Source: UBA1426 sp052034085 (GTDB taxonomy: Bacteria; Bacillota; Clostridia; Peptostreptococcales; Anaerovoracaceae). Taken from it: a stretch of 64,000 nt of DNA. The stretch spans positions 1-64,000 of the forward strand of contig JBPOJA010000005.1 in assembly GCA_052034085.1 (NCBI GenBank). The letters are read 5' to 3'. Positions 34,900 to 43,875 of this stretch are shown in pieces. The notes under the pieces were generated by a model, which made no database searches, had not been told where the DNA came from, and saw nothing but the letters and a program-made list of their open reading frames with translations. The stretch's first letter is position 1, and each line of letters begins with the position of its first letter. A program made the position numbers and the translations under genes.

Positions 34900-36168
34900 C
34901 TAAATCAAGGAATATTGTGCACTTTCATACAATTCTTCTTCGATTCTGAGCAGTTGGTTGTACTTGGCAACTCTGTCAGTTCTGGAGGGGGCTCCCGTTT
35001 TAATCTGGCCGGCATTTACTGCCACAGCCAGGTCTGCTATTGTCACATCTTCACTTTCGCCCGACCTGTGAGAGATAACGGTTGTATAGCCTGCAAATTT
35101 AGCCATCTCTATGGCATCCAGGGTTTCCGTAAGAGTCCCTATCTGATTGACTTTTATGAGAATTGAATTAGCTACTCCCATTTCAATGCCTTTTTCAAGT
35201 TTTTCTGTATTTGTAACAAAAAGGTCATCACCAACCAGCTGGAGCTTATGGCCAAGTTTTTCAGTCATGTGTTTCCACCCATCCCAGTCATCTTCAGCCA
35301 GACCGTCCTCTATAGAAAAGAGTGGATATTTTTCTGCCAGCATTTCATAATATGCAACCATCTCCTCTGCAGTTTTCTTCACACCCTCGCCGGCCAGGTT
35401 GTACAGCACGCTGTCCGATTCATACATTTCTGAAGCGGCTACATCCAGGGCAATTTTCACATCTTCTCCCGGTTTATATCCCGCCCTCTCTATTGCCGTA
35501 ATAATTACCTGAATAGCTTCTTCGTTGTTCTGCAAATCCGGGGCAAAACCACCTTCATCGCCAACCGCCGTGGATAAGTTCCTTTCCTTCAAAACTGCCT
35601 TGAGGTTATGGAAAACCTCTGCTCCCATCCTGAGGCCTTCTGCGAAACTCCCGGCTCCTGTGGGCATAACCATGAATTCCTGAATGTCTACATTATTATC
35701 CGCATGCTGACCACCATTTAGAATATTCATCATGGGTACAGGTAAAACCTTGGCATTTACCCCGCCGATGTATCTGTACAGGGGGAGGCCGACGCTGGCA
35801 GAAGCGGCTTTGGCTACAGCCAGGGATACCGCCAGGATTGCGTTGGCTCCCAGTTTTTCTTTGTTTAGTGTGCCGTCCAGGTCCAGCATCATTTTGTCAA
35901 TACCGGTCTGGTCATATCCGTCCCAGCCTATAAGTTCGGGTGCTATAATCTCGTTAACATTATCAACGGCTTTCTGCACGCCTTTGCCTAAAAACCTGCC
36001 CTTGTCCCCGTCCCTCAATTCGATGGCTTCATATGCGCCTGTTGATGCGCCGGAAGGTACAATAGCCCTGCCCAGAGAGCCATCTTCAAGTAAAACTTCC
36101 ACTTCCACCGTCGGATTTCCCCTGGAATCCAGGACTTCCCTGGCATAAATATCTTCTATATAGCTCAT
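34900..36168 (-). CDS. eno: Enolase
   Basis: This enolase of 422 residues from the ATG at 36168 (MSYIEDIYAREVLDSRG) has a GAGGTG site just upstream. It converts 2-phosphoglycerate to phosphoenolpyruvate. Conserved segments include GANAILAVSLA, MMNILNGGQHADN, KVNQIGTLTE and SHRSGESED near the C-terminus. It is the last enzyme of a gap-pgk-tpiA-eno run; phosphoglycerate mutase, usually encoded between tpiA and eno, is absent. Confidence 0.97.
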   Translation of the reverse strand: MSYIEDIYAREVLDSRGNPTVEVEVLLEDGSLGRAIVPSGASTGAYEAIELRDGDKGRFLGKGVQKAVDNVNEIIAPELIGWDGYDQTGIDKMMLDLDGTLNKEKLGANAILAVSLAVAKAASASVGLPLYRYIGGVNAKVLPVPMMNILNGGQHADNNVDIQEFMVMPTGAGSFAEGLRMGAEVFHNLKAVLKERNLSTAVGDEGGFAPDLQNNEEAIQVIITAIERAGYKPGEDVKIALDVAASEMYESDSVLYNLAGEGVKKTAEEMVAYYEMLAEKYPLFSIEDGLAEDDWDGWKHMTEKLGHKLQLVGDDLFVTNTEKLEKGIEMGVANSILIKVNQIGTLTETLDAIEMAKFAGYTTVISHRSGESEDVTIADLAVAVNAGQIKTGAPSRTDRVAKYNQLLRIEEELYESAQYSLI

Positions 36169-36198
36169 TTTACACCTCTCAATTCTCAAAACTGACTG

Positions 36199-36945
36199 TT
36201 AGAAGTTTACGATTTCCAGAAAACTGTCAGGTTTCAGGCTGGCGCCGCCAACCAGAGCACCATCTATTTCCGGCATGTTCATAAGCTCAGTAGCATTTTC
36301 AGGTTTTACACTTCCACCGTATTGAATGACAACTTTGTCTGCTAGAGACTCATCATACAGGCCGGCAATGATTTTCCTGATGAATCCACACATTTCATCT
36401 GCCTGTTCGGGGCTGGCAGTGCGGCCCGTTCCAATAGCCCAGACCGGCTCATAAGCAAGGGTCAGCTTTTCAACTTGTTCTGCGGACAGCCCTTCCAGAG
36501 CAGCCTTCACCTGGCCTTCCACTACGTCGAACTCCCTGCCGGCATCCCTTTCCTCCAGGATTTCTCCAACGCAAAGAATCGGAAGCAGCCCGTTTTCGTA
36601 GGCACTGTGAAGTTTCTTATTGACGGTTTCGTCTGTTTCTGCAAAGTACTGTCTTCTCTCGGAGTGTCCTATTATACAAAAATCGACTCCCAGATCTTTC
36701 AACATAGCCCCCGATACTTCCCCGGTAAAAGCTCCTTCTTTTTCAAAATGCATGTTCTGTGCACCGACCATTATTCCTGTGCCTCTAAATGCTTCGACCA
36801 GATAGGGCAGATGCACATAAGGCGCACAAACCGCAACTTTTACATCCGATTTTCTATATATTTTTTTAAATTCATCGGCAAAATCTTTTACTTCTTTACT
36901 GGTTTTATACATCTTCCAGTTTCCCGCAATAAAAGGCATCCTCAT
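36199..36945 (-). CDS. tpiA: Triosephosphate isomerase
   Basis: This 248-residue TIM barrel has substrate-binding GNWKMYK at residues 8-14, catalytic His in IIGHSERR and catalytic Glu in LAYEPVWAIGTG, with GGSVKPEN as the phosphate loop. The start has GGAGG upstream. It lies 18 nt after pgk and about 30 nt before eno, in one transcript. Confidence 0.97.
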   Translation of the reverse strand: MRMPFIAGNWKMYKTSKEVKDFADEFKKIYRKSDVKVAVCAPYVHLPYLVEAFRGTGIMVGAQNMHFEKEGAFTGEVSGAMLKDLGVDFCIIGHSERRQYFAETDETVNKKLHSAYENGLLPILCVGEILEERDAGREFDVVEGQVKAALEGLSAEQVEKLTLAYEPVWAIGTGRTASPEQADEMCGFIRKIIAGLYDESLADKVVIQYGGSVKPENATELMNMPEIDGALVGGASLKPDSFLEIVNF

Positions 36946-36963
36946 TTTTTATCCTCCAATACG

Positions 36964-38157
36964 TTAACTCTTTTTATCCTCCAATACTTTAACTCCCGGC
37001 AGCTCCTTGCCCTCCAGAAATTCCAAAGAAGCGCCTCCACCCGTGGATATGTGGGTCATCTTATCCTCAAGTCCGAAAAGTCTTACGGCTGCTGCCGAAT
37101 CACCTCCACCTATTATTGTTGTCCCCGGATTCTCTGCCATGGCTTTCGCAACTGCCTTGGTTCCGAGGGCGAAATTGGGCATTTCAAAAACTCCCATAGG
37201 GCCATTCCATACTATTGTGTTTGCTTTCTTTATTTCCCCTGTGAATAATTCAATGCTTTCCTTCCCTATATCAAGTCCTATGGTGTTGTCAGGGATACTG
37301 TCCATCCTGCATTCCACAAAATCTGCATCGTTTGAAAAACTTTCTGCCGCCAGTGTGTCTGTGGGTATCAGCATTTTCACGCCTTTTTGTTCTGCTTCCG
37401 CCATAAGCGAGACAGCAGTATCTATCATGTCTTCCTCCAGCAGGGATTTGCCCACATTGTAACCTTGGGCTTTTACAAAGGTATAAGCCATCCCTCCTCC
37501 GATTATCAGGGAGTCTACCTTATCCAGAAGATTTCTTATTACCGGAATTTTATCGCTTACTTTTGCACCGCCCATAATGGCAAGGAAAGGCCTTTTGGGA
37601 TTTTCAAGACTGTCCCCCAGAAACTTCAGCTCCTTCTCCATGAGAAAGCCTGAAACCGCAGGTAAAAATTGTCCGACACCGGTGGTGGAACAATGGGCCC
37701 TGTGGGCAGAACCAAATGCATCGTTGACAAAAAGATCTCCGAGCTCCGCCAGTTCTTTTGAAAAAGTCACGCCGTTTTCCGTCTCTTCTTTTCTGAATCT
37801 GACATTTTCCAGCATCATAATCTGTCCCGGCTGCAGTGCAGACGCCATTTCCCTCACCCTGCCATCCACCACAACAGGCGAACTGTGGAACATAACTTCC
37901 TTTCCGAGTATTTCAGACAATCGCCTGGCAACAAAACCAAGGCTGAAATTCATGTCCGCTTCTCCCTTCGGCCTGCCGAAATGAGACATGAGTATGACAG
38001 ATGCTCCATGATCCAGTAGATATTCTATGGTCGGAACAGAGGCTAAAATCCTGCTTTCGTCGGTAATGTCACCCTGATCATTTCTGGGCACATTAAAATC
38101 ACAACGAACCAGGGCTTTTCTGCCTTTAAGTTCCACATCTCTGATTGTTTTTTTCAT
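36964..38157 (-). CDS. pgk: Phosphoglycerate kinase
   Basis: This 397-residue two-domain kinase has RCDFNVPRND at residues 18-27, the conserved LMSHFGRPKG near 56-65, and the nucleotide-binding stretch IIGGGDSAAAVRLFG near 350, where most members have GGGDS. It makes ATP from 1,3-bisphosphoglycerate. It lies between gap and tpiA in the glycolytic operon. Confidence 0.97.
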   Translation of the reverse strand: MKKTIRDVELKGRKALVRCDFNVPRNDQGDITDESRILASVPTIEYLLDHGASVILMSHFGRPKGEADMNFSLGFVARRLSEILGKEVMFHSSPVVVDGRVREMASALQPGQIMMLENVRFRKEETENGVTFSKELAELGDLFVNDAFGSAHRAHCSTTGVGQFLPAVSGFLMEKELKFLGDSLENPKRPFLAIMGGAKVSDKIPVIRNLLDKVDSLIIGGGMAYTFVKAQGYNVGKSLLEEDMIDTAVSLMAEAEQKGVKMLIPTDTLAAESFSNDADFVECRMDSIPDNTIGLDIGKESIELFTGEIKKANTIVWNGPMGVFEMPNFALGTKAVAKAMAENPGTTIIGGGDSAAAVRLFGLEDKMTHISTGGGASLEFLEGKELPGVKVLEDKKS

Positions 38158-38183
38158 TTCATTTCTCCATTGCCTGGTGTGGC

Positions 38184-39194
38184 TTACAGGCCTTTATTTA
38201 TAACCATTCTCATAAGATCTACAACTCTGGTGGAGTACCCCCATTCATTGTCATACCATGAAAGTACTTTCAGCATTTTACCCTCCACTACCATAGTGGA
38301 CAGGGCATCGATAATTGATGAATGGTTGTTCTGTTTGAAGTCAACGGAAACGAGGGGTTCTTCACAGTACTGCAGAATGCCCTTCAGTTCTCCCTCGGCG
38401 GCCCTCCGGAATGCCTCATTGACCTCTTCTTTGCTGGTTTCCTGTTTTAGTTCAAACACAATATCAACAACGGATACTGCAGGAGTCGGAACCCTTATGG
38501 CCATTCCATTCAATTTTCCTTTAAGCTGAGGCAGCACAAGGGACACAGCCTTTGCCGCACCCGTTGTGGTGGGAATCATGGAAACTGCTGCTGCTCTGGC
38601 TCTTCTCAGGTCCTTGTGGGGCAGATCCAGTATCTTCTGATCGTTTGTGTATGAGTGGATGGTTGTCATAAGGCCTCTTTCAACTCCGAATTCCTCATCT
38701 ATTACCTTTGCCAAAGGAGCCAGGCAGTTTGTGGTACAGGATGCATTGGATATTACATGGTGAATTTCAGGGTCATATTTATTGTCATTCACGCCCATTA
38801 CGATGGTGATATCCTCATCAGTTGCAGGAGCGGATATTATGACTTTCTTCGCTCCGGCCTTGATATGCTTTTCTGCATCTTCTTTCTTTGTAAACAGGCC
38901 GGTGGACTCCAGAACCACTTCCACCCCCATGTCCTTCCAGGGCAGATCTTCAGGGTTTCTTTCTGCAAGAATCCTTATTTCCCTTCCATTAACCACTATG
39001 GCATCTTCCTTGGCTTCAACACTGCCGTCAAACATGCCAAAACAGCTGTCATATTTTAGAAGATGTGCCAATGTCTTAGGATCCGTAATGTCGTTAATAG
39101 CTACAATTTCGAATACATCTTCATTCTCCATCGCAATTTTAAATGCATTTCTTCCGATTCTTCCAAATCCGTTAATACCTACTTTGACTTTCAT
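38184..39194 (-). CDS. gap: Glyceraldehyde-3-phosphate dehydrogenase, type I
   Basis: This 336-residue NAD-linked enzyme has the Rossmann motif NGFGRIGR at residues 8-15 and the catalytic Cys153 in SNASCTTNCLAP; the C-terminal WYDNEWGYS is typical. TTGGAGG precedes the ATG. It follows rpoN by 27 nt on the same strand and leads the gap-pgk-tpiA-eno run. The usual regulator gene cggR is absent and rpoN occupies that position. Confidence 0.97.
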   Translation of the reverse strand: MKVKVGINGFGRIGRNAFKIAMENEDVFEIVAINDITDPKTLAHLLKYDSCFGMFDGSVEAKEDAIVVNGREIRILAERNPEDLPWKDMGVEVVLESTGLFTKKEDAEKHIKAGAKKVIISAPATDEDITIVMGVNDNKYDPEIHHVISNASCTTNCLAPLAKVIDEEFGVERGLMTTIHSYTNDQKILDLPHKDLRRARAAAVSMIPTTTGAAKAVSLVLPQLKGKLNGMAIRVPTPAVSVVDIVFELKQETSKEEVNEAFRRAAEGELKGILQYCEEPLVSVDFKQNNHSSIIDALSTMVVEGKMLKVLSWYDNEWGYSTRVVDLMRMVINKGL

Positions 39195-39221
39195 TTCTAC
39201 CCTCCAATATATAAAATTTTG

Positions 39222-40607
39222 TTAATAACGTCTGCGCCTGCTGGATGAAGCTATGTTCATTTCAGTCCTGTATTTTGCCACGGTTCGGCGGGAAATATCA
39301 ATTCCGCATTCAACCATGGAATCTGCCATAGCCTGATCCGATATGGGGTTTTTGGGGTCTTCTTCACTTATCATCTCTTTTATTATAGACTTGATACCCT
39401 CTGATGCTATACCCTTTCCGTCGTTTCCTGTAACTCCGCTGGTAAAGAAATATTTTATTTCAAACAGCCCCCGGGGAGTCTGCATATATTTACCGTTAAT
39501 AGACCTGCTGACCGTCGATTCATGCACACCTATCCGGTCAGCTATCTGCTTTAATGTAAGGGTTTTCATCTGTCTTTGCCCTTCTTCGAAAAAATCATAC
39601 TGATAATCCACAACAGCTTTCACCACGTTGTATATGGTCTGCCTTCTTTGTTCTATGCTTCTTATGAGCCACATGGCAGCATTAAGCTTGTCCGTAAGGA
39701 ATTTTTGAGTGTTGGATTCTTTTTCAGCATCTTTGAGCATTTTCTGATAGACGGGACTTATGTTGAGCCTTGGGGCTGTGGAATCATTGACAATAACAAT
39801 ATATTCGTCCCCTATTTTTTCAACGGTTACATCGGGGCTTATGTACCTGTTTTCTCCCATGCCGCCAAACTGTCTGCCGGGCTTTGGTTCTAACAATTTT
39901 ATCCTGTCACAGATTGTCTGAGCTTCTTCAATGCCAATTGACAGGGCTTTTGCTATATTTACCAGTCGATTTTCTGCAATATCCTCCAGATGTTCCTCAA
40001 TTACTTTACAGATGTTGTAATCGGCTTCATTTTTACTCTTCAGCTGTATGAGCAGGCATTCCTTCAATGTCCTTGCACCAACTCCGGCCGGCTCAAGACT
40101 CTGAATCACACCCAGGGCTTCTTCAATTTTTGCCTCCCTGACTCCCAGAATCTGACTTATTTCTTTAGTTGAAGACCTCAGATATCCGTTTTCATCCAAA
40201 TCTTCAATTATGTATCTTGCCACCATCCTGCATGGAGTTCTGAGTTTTACAAAGTCCAGCTGCATTTTCAGATGATCGCTCAGGCTCGTTTCTGATGCCA
40301 CAAACTGCTCATATGTATATTCATCCCTTTCGATGACCCTGCTGTGATGCCTGTAGCTGATATCATCATATTCTTTATCTTTATAATATTCTTCCCAATC
40401 TATTTCATCTTTCGAGATTTCTTTTGTTTCCTTTTCCTCCTCGGATTTTTCAGCTCTTTCCAGAACGGGATTGGTCAGGAGTTCTTCCTGAACATAGACC
40501 TCCAGCTCCTGAGTGTTGAACTGCAGCAGCTGAATTGCCTGAATAAGATCGGGCGTCATTACAAGTTTTTGAGTCTGTTCAATTGTGAGTTCATAGCCCA
40601 GTTTCAT
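39222..40607 (-). CDS. rpoN: RNA polymerase sigma-54 factor
   Basis: Sigma-54 of 461 residues. The Gln- and Leu-rich activator-interacting region I is at the N-terminus (ELTIEQTQKLVMTPDLIQAI), the core-binding and helix-turn-helix regions are in the middle, and the RpoN box RRTVAKYR is near residue 445. It is required for the two sigma-54 promoters at 15.9 and 21.7 kb. A sigma-54 consensus site lies over its own ribosome binding site region (40621-40636), next to a sigma-A -10 box, which suggests autoregulation. It is encoded immediately before gap. Confidence 0.96.
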   Translation of the reverse strand: MKLGYELTIEQTQKLVMTPDLIQAIQLLQFNTQELEVYVQEELLTNPVLERAEKSEEEKETKEISKDEIDWEEYYKDKEYDDISYRHHSRVIERDEYTYEQFVASETSLSDHLKMQLDFVKLRTPCRMVARYIIEDLDENGYLRSSTKEISQILGVREAKIEEALGVIQSLEPAGVGARTLKECLLIQLKSKNEADYNICKVIEEHLEDIAENRLVNIAKALSIGIEEAQTICDRIKLLEPKPGRQFGGMGENRYISPDVTVEKIGDEYIVIVNDSTAPRLNISPVYQKMLKDAEKESNTQKFLTDKLNAAMWLIRSIEQRRQTIYNVVKAVVDYQYDFFEEGQRQMKTLTLKQIADRIGVHESTVSRSINGKYMQTPRGLFEIKYFFTSGVTGNDGKGIASEGIKSIIKEMISEEDPKNPISDQAMADSMVECGIDISRRTVAKYRTEMNIASSSRRRRY

Positions 40608-40620
40608 TGTTTAATCTCCT

Positions 40621-40646
40621 AGCAACTTGCGTGCCAAGATATTATA
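40621..40646 (-). promoter_or_regulatory. Sigma-54 site and sigma-A -10 box upstream of rpoN
   Basis: The minus strand at 40621-40636 reads TGGCACGCAAGTTGCT, a perfect match to the sigma-54 consensus. A sigma-A-type TATAAT lies just upstream at 40641-40646. If used by sigma-54 polymerase, transcription would start about 4 nt before the rpoN ATG, without the AGGAG at 40616-40620. If the sigma-A promoter is used, the sigma-54 site covers its start point, so bound sigma-54 polymerase could block it. Confidence 0.7.
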
Positions 40647-41147
40647 TCACAATAAACCCGGAAATGAAAGTTGTCTTAAAGCTTCATAAAGCACTATTGC
40701 GGCAGAATTGCCCAGGTTCAGTGATCGCAGCCTGGCCTCATTCCCCATGGGTATTCTTACTGCCCTGTGTAAGTTATCGCTAATCAATTCTTTGGGCAAT
40801 CCTTTGGTCTCCTTTCCGAAGACAAGCATGGCATTTGATTCATAGCGCACTTCCGCATAATTTTTTTCTGCTTTTGTGGAAGCAAAATAAAGCGGTCTGT
40901 CACCGTACTTGTTTAAAAAATCATTAAGGCTTTCATGAACTTCCAGTTCAAGATACGGCCAGTAATCAAGCCCCGCTCTTTTCAGTTGTCTGTCATCAAT
41001 GGAAAAACCCAACGGTTTTACAAGATGAAGTCTTGTTCCCGTAGCAGCACAGGTCCTTGCTATATTTCCGGTGTTTGGTGGAATTTCAGGTTCCACCAGC
41101 ACAATTGCCAGTTCATGATGTTTCAGCTTAATTCCCTCAGCTTTCAT
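40647..41147 (-). CDS. trmL: tRNA (cytidine(34)-2'-O)-methyltransferase
   Basis: This SPOUT-class methyltransferase of 166 residues modifies the wobble base of leucine tRNAs. LVEPEIPPNTGNIARTCAAT near residues 17-36 and the C-terminal knot (VFGKETKGLP, RIPMGNEARSLN-like SLNLGNSAA) are diagnostic. No strong ribosome binding site is visible before the ATG at 41147, and the protein is about 15 residues longer at the start than usual, so the true start may be internal. Confidence 0.92.
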   Translation of the reverse strand: MKAEGIKLKHHELAIVLVEPEIPPNTGNIARTCAATGTRLHLVKPLGFSIDDRQLKRAGLDYWPYLELEVHESLNDFLNKYGDRPLYFASTKAEKNYAEVRYESNAMLVFGKETKGLPKELISDNLHRAVRIPMGNEARLRSLNLGNSAAIVLYEALRQLSFPGLL

Positions 41148-41215
41148 ATTTTCAAATAATGTATTATAATAGCATAATCAAACATGAATAACATTAGTTG
41201 TCTGGAGGAAAAATC

Positions 41216-42238
41216 GTGAACAGTAATGCAAAATCAATAAATATCGGCCTGCTGGGCTTCGGCAATGTGGGCACAGGAACTTATATGACACTGGAGATGA
41301 ACAGATCTTCTATAAAAAAACAATCCGGTATAGATTTCCAGATTAAAAAAATACTTGTAAGGGATATGCATAAGGACAGGGATGTAATTATTCCAAAAGA
41401 ATTGTTTACCCATGATCCCGAAGATATTTTTTCTGATCCGGAGATAGATATAGTTGTTGAGCTGTTGGGTGGCGTAGAACCTGCCACAGAGTACATGTTA
41501 AAGGCCATGAGCAGAGGCAAGCATGTGGTCTCAGCCAACAAGGCTGCAATAGCCGCTAACTATGAAACGTTAAGGGAAGCAGCATCGAACAACAGGGTTA
41601 TGCTAAGGTATGAGGCCAGCGTGGGAGCCGGTATTCCCATTCTGACATCCCTGAATACTACCTTAAGATCTAATAATTTCACAGAGGTGCAGGGCATACT
41701 GAACGGCACAACAAACTACATATTGACCCAGATGACAGACAACGGGATGGAATATGAGGATGTTCTGAAAATCGCCCAGGAAAAAGGCTTTGCAGAAGCC
41801 GACCCGACCGCAGACGTGGAAGGAATTGATGCTGCAAATAAATTATCTATATTGATTGCTCTCGTATACGGTCTGAGGGTAGCTCCGGAAAATATCCCGA
41901 CGGAAGGTATAACTGAAATCACCAGGCAGGATATCAAGCGGGCTGCCAGATCAGGGAAGAAGATTAAGCTTATTGCAACTGCAAAAAATGAAAACGGCAA
42001 TCTGACCTATAGCGTCAGACCCACTCTTGTTGCGGCAGACCATCCTCTGGCCGGAGTCAATAACGAATTCAATGCCATCTTTGTAAAAGGCAATGCCGTG
42101 GGGGAACTGATGTTTTACGGTAAAGGCGCAGGACCTCTTCCAACAGGCAGTGCCGTGGTCGGGGATATAATAGAAATAGGCACGGCAATAATGAAAAATG
42201 CCGCCTACGACCTGGTGGTGGCAGGCGGCTCCAGATAA
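41216..42238 (+). CDS. hom: Homoserine dehydrogenase, short form without ACT domain
   Basis: This 340-residue NAD(P)-dependent enzyme reduces aspartate semialdehyde to homoserine for threonine and methionine. The start is GTG at 41216, seven bases after GGAGG. It shows GLLGFGNVGTG near the start, SANKAAIA near 105, and the substrate region ILNGTTNYILTQM and EADPTADVEGIDAANKL. It ends after the catalytic domain, so the C-terminal regulatory ACT domain found in most bacterial enzymes is absent; feedback control by threonine may be reduced. It stands alone between divergent trmL and a convergent RidA-family gene. Confidence 0.94.
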   Translation: MNSNAKSINIGLLGFGNVGTGTYMTLEMNRSSIKKQSGIDFQIKKILVRDMHKDRDVIIPKELFTHDPEDIFSDPEIDIVVELLGGVEPATEYMLKAMSRGKHVVSANKAAIAANYETLREAASNNRVMLRYEASVGAGIPILTSLNTTLRSNNFTEVQGILNGTTNYILTQMTDNGMEYEDVLKIAQEKGFAEADPTADVEGIDAANKLSILIALVYGLRVAPENIPTEGITEITRQDIKRAARSGKKIKLIATAKNENGNLTYSVRPTLVAADHPLAGVNNEFNAIFVKGNAVGELMFYGKGAGPLPTGSAVVGDIIEIGTAIMKNAAYDLVVAGGSR

Positions 42239-42260
42239 GTTTTCATATTAAAACAGATAC

Positions 42261-42638
42261 TTACCTTCCGGCTATTGCCTCAATTTCAACCTGGGCGTTT
42301 GCAGGAAGAGCTTTTACAGCAATGGCGGATCTTGCGGGATAATCACCGGGGTAATAACTTGCATACACCTCGTTTATGGCTTTAAAGTCGTTGATATCGG
42401 TCATGAAAATGGTTGCTTTGATGATGTTGTCCATGGTCAGGCCCGCTTCTTCCAGGATAGCCTTGATATTTTCCATGCACTGTCTGGCCTGATCCTGAAT
42501 GTCCCCCTCAACAAGTTTCCCGGTGGCCGGATTGATAGGGGTCTGTCCCGAAGTGTAAACCAGATCTTTAAAACCAATGCCCTGTGAATAAGCTCCCAGC
42601 GCTGCCGGAGCATTTTTTGTGCTGATAACTTCTTTCAT
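42261..42638 (-). CDS. ridA: RidA family reactive intermediate deaminase
   Basis: This 125-residue protein of the RidA/YjgF family hydrolyses reactive enamine or imine intermediates from PLP enzymes. The ATG at 42638 was chosen because AGGAGG lies just before it; the in-frame extension upstream has no support. The signature GDYPARSAIAVKALP carries the substrate Arg, and the C-terminal VEIEAIA carries the conserved Glu. Confidence 0.92.
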   Translation of the reverse strand: MKEVISTKNAPAALGAYSQGIGFKDLVYTSGQTPINPATGKLVEGDIQDQARQCMENIKAILEEAGLTMDNIIKATIFMTDINDFKAINEVYASYYPGDYPARSAIAVKALPANAQVEIEAIAGR

Positions 42639-42732
42639 TTTTATCCTCCTACATATCCTATAGTATTTATAATATGGCCAATTCATTAGTATCTAACACA
42701 AAGAACATATTTATTATATCAGCAGGCCGGGA

Positions 42733-43371
42733 TTATTCCAGCCCGTTTCTTTTGCAGAGGTGGCGGATACCGCATTGATCGCATTTGGGATTTCTTGCTG
42801 TGCATATCCTTCTGCCATGCAGAATGAGAGCATGATGCATATCTATCCACTTCTCCTCAGGCAGAGTTTCCATTAAAGCCAGCTCCGTATGCAGCACATC
42901 CTTTTCCTGTGTAAGGCCTATTCTGTTAGCCAGCCTGAACACGTGCGTGTCCACTGCTATTTTGGGCACACCGAAGCCCACAGCAAGCACTACGTTGGCT
43001 GTTTTCCTTCCCACCCCGGGAAGTTTCAGCAGTTCATCATAATCTCCGGGCACTTTGCCGCCATGGTCCCTTACGAGAATTTTGGAAAGGCTGACAATAT
43101 TCCGGGCTTTAGTTCGATACATTCCTATGGTTTTCAGCATATCTTCCACCCAGGAGATATCTGCTTCCGCCATGGCAAATGCATCGGGATATCTGGAAAA
43201 AAGGCCCGGGGTAACTCTGTTAACACCCACATCAGTGGTCTGAGCTGATAAAACTACGGCCACCAGCAGTTGAAAACTGTCTCCGAAGGTCAGTTCGGTT
43301 TCAGCAGACGGATACATTTTCTCCAGAATCCTGATTATTTCTTCTTTTACTTTTTTATTTACTTTTGCCAT
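42733..43371 (-). CDS. nth: Endonuclease III
   Basis: This 212-residue DNA glycosylase/AP lyase removes oxidised pyrimidines. The helix-hairpin-helix LPGVGRKTANVV is near 117-128, the catalytic Asp is in AVDTHVFRLANR, and the 4Fe-4S ligands are in C-x6-C-x2-C-x5-C (CTARNPKCDQCGIRHLC) at the C-terminus. It follows a small metallopeptidase-like gene convergently placed downstream on the same strand. Confidence 0.95.
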   Translation of the reverse strand: MAKVNKKVKEEIIRILEKMYPSAETELTFGDSFQLLVAVVLSAQTTDVGVNRVTPGLFSRYPDAFAMAEADISWVEDMLKTIGMYRTKARNIVSLSKILVRDHGGKVPGDYDELLKLPGVGRKTANVVLAVGFGVPKIAVDTHVFRLANRIGLTQEKDVLHTELALMETLPEEKWIDMHHALILHGRRICTARNPKCDQCGIRHLCKRNGLE

Positions 43372-43380
43372 TCCTTCCTG

Positions 43381-43749
43381 CTACTTCCTTTGCAGATATT
43401 CTCTTAAAAACTTCTCATCTTCCTTTTCCAGTGCTCTTTCACCGGCCAGTGACTCCAGATGGTGGGTGAATTCATGTTTCAAAGTTGCCCTGAGCTTTTT
43501 CTCAAAAGCACTTTCGTCCAGGTGTCCGTACAAGCGGTTAAAAGAGCCATAGTATATTACAATATATCTGCCCATGCTTCCGCTGCGATGGTATTCTCCC
43601 ATTATATACAGGTCATTTTTTCTGCCAAGGGGGTTCAGCTTTGCTTCAGGCAACAACAAAATGCCGCCATTTAATTCTTTGAAAAATTCCCGGGGGAATT
43701 CGGCGGCTATCTTTTCCAGCATTTCTTCAGCTCTTTCAATCTCAATCAT
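43381..43749 (-). CDS. Small metallopeptidase-family protein (HExxH)
   Basis: This 122-residue protein has the zinc motif HEFTHH near residue 93, and an upstream stretch (YGSFNRLYG) resembling the minimal metalloprotease-like family. Function in the cell is unknown. It is encoded just upstream of nth on the same strand, 9 nt away. Confidence 0.75.
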   Translation of the reverse strand: MIEIERAEEMLEKIAAEFPREFFKELNGGILLLPEAKLNPLGRKNDLYIMGEYHRSGSMGRYIVIYYGSFNRLYGHLDESAFEKKLRATLKHEFTHHLESLAGERALEKEDEKFLREYLQRK

Positions 43750-43875
43750 ATTTATATTTTACATCTATTGTGCGAAATCGCAATGGCTGAATCCTGTTTG
43801 ACGCAGTTGCACCGAGATTTGACAATGGCGGCTTATAAAAGTAGAATTATACCAGCCCTTGAATGGAGGTTCTCA

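Noticed and set aside
36475..37248. 257-codon open frame on the plus strand
   Set aside because: It is antisense to tpiA and pgk; the coding evidence on the minus strand is decisive.
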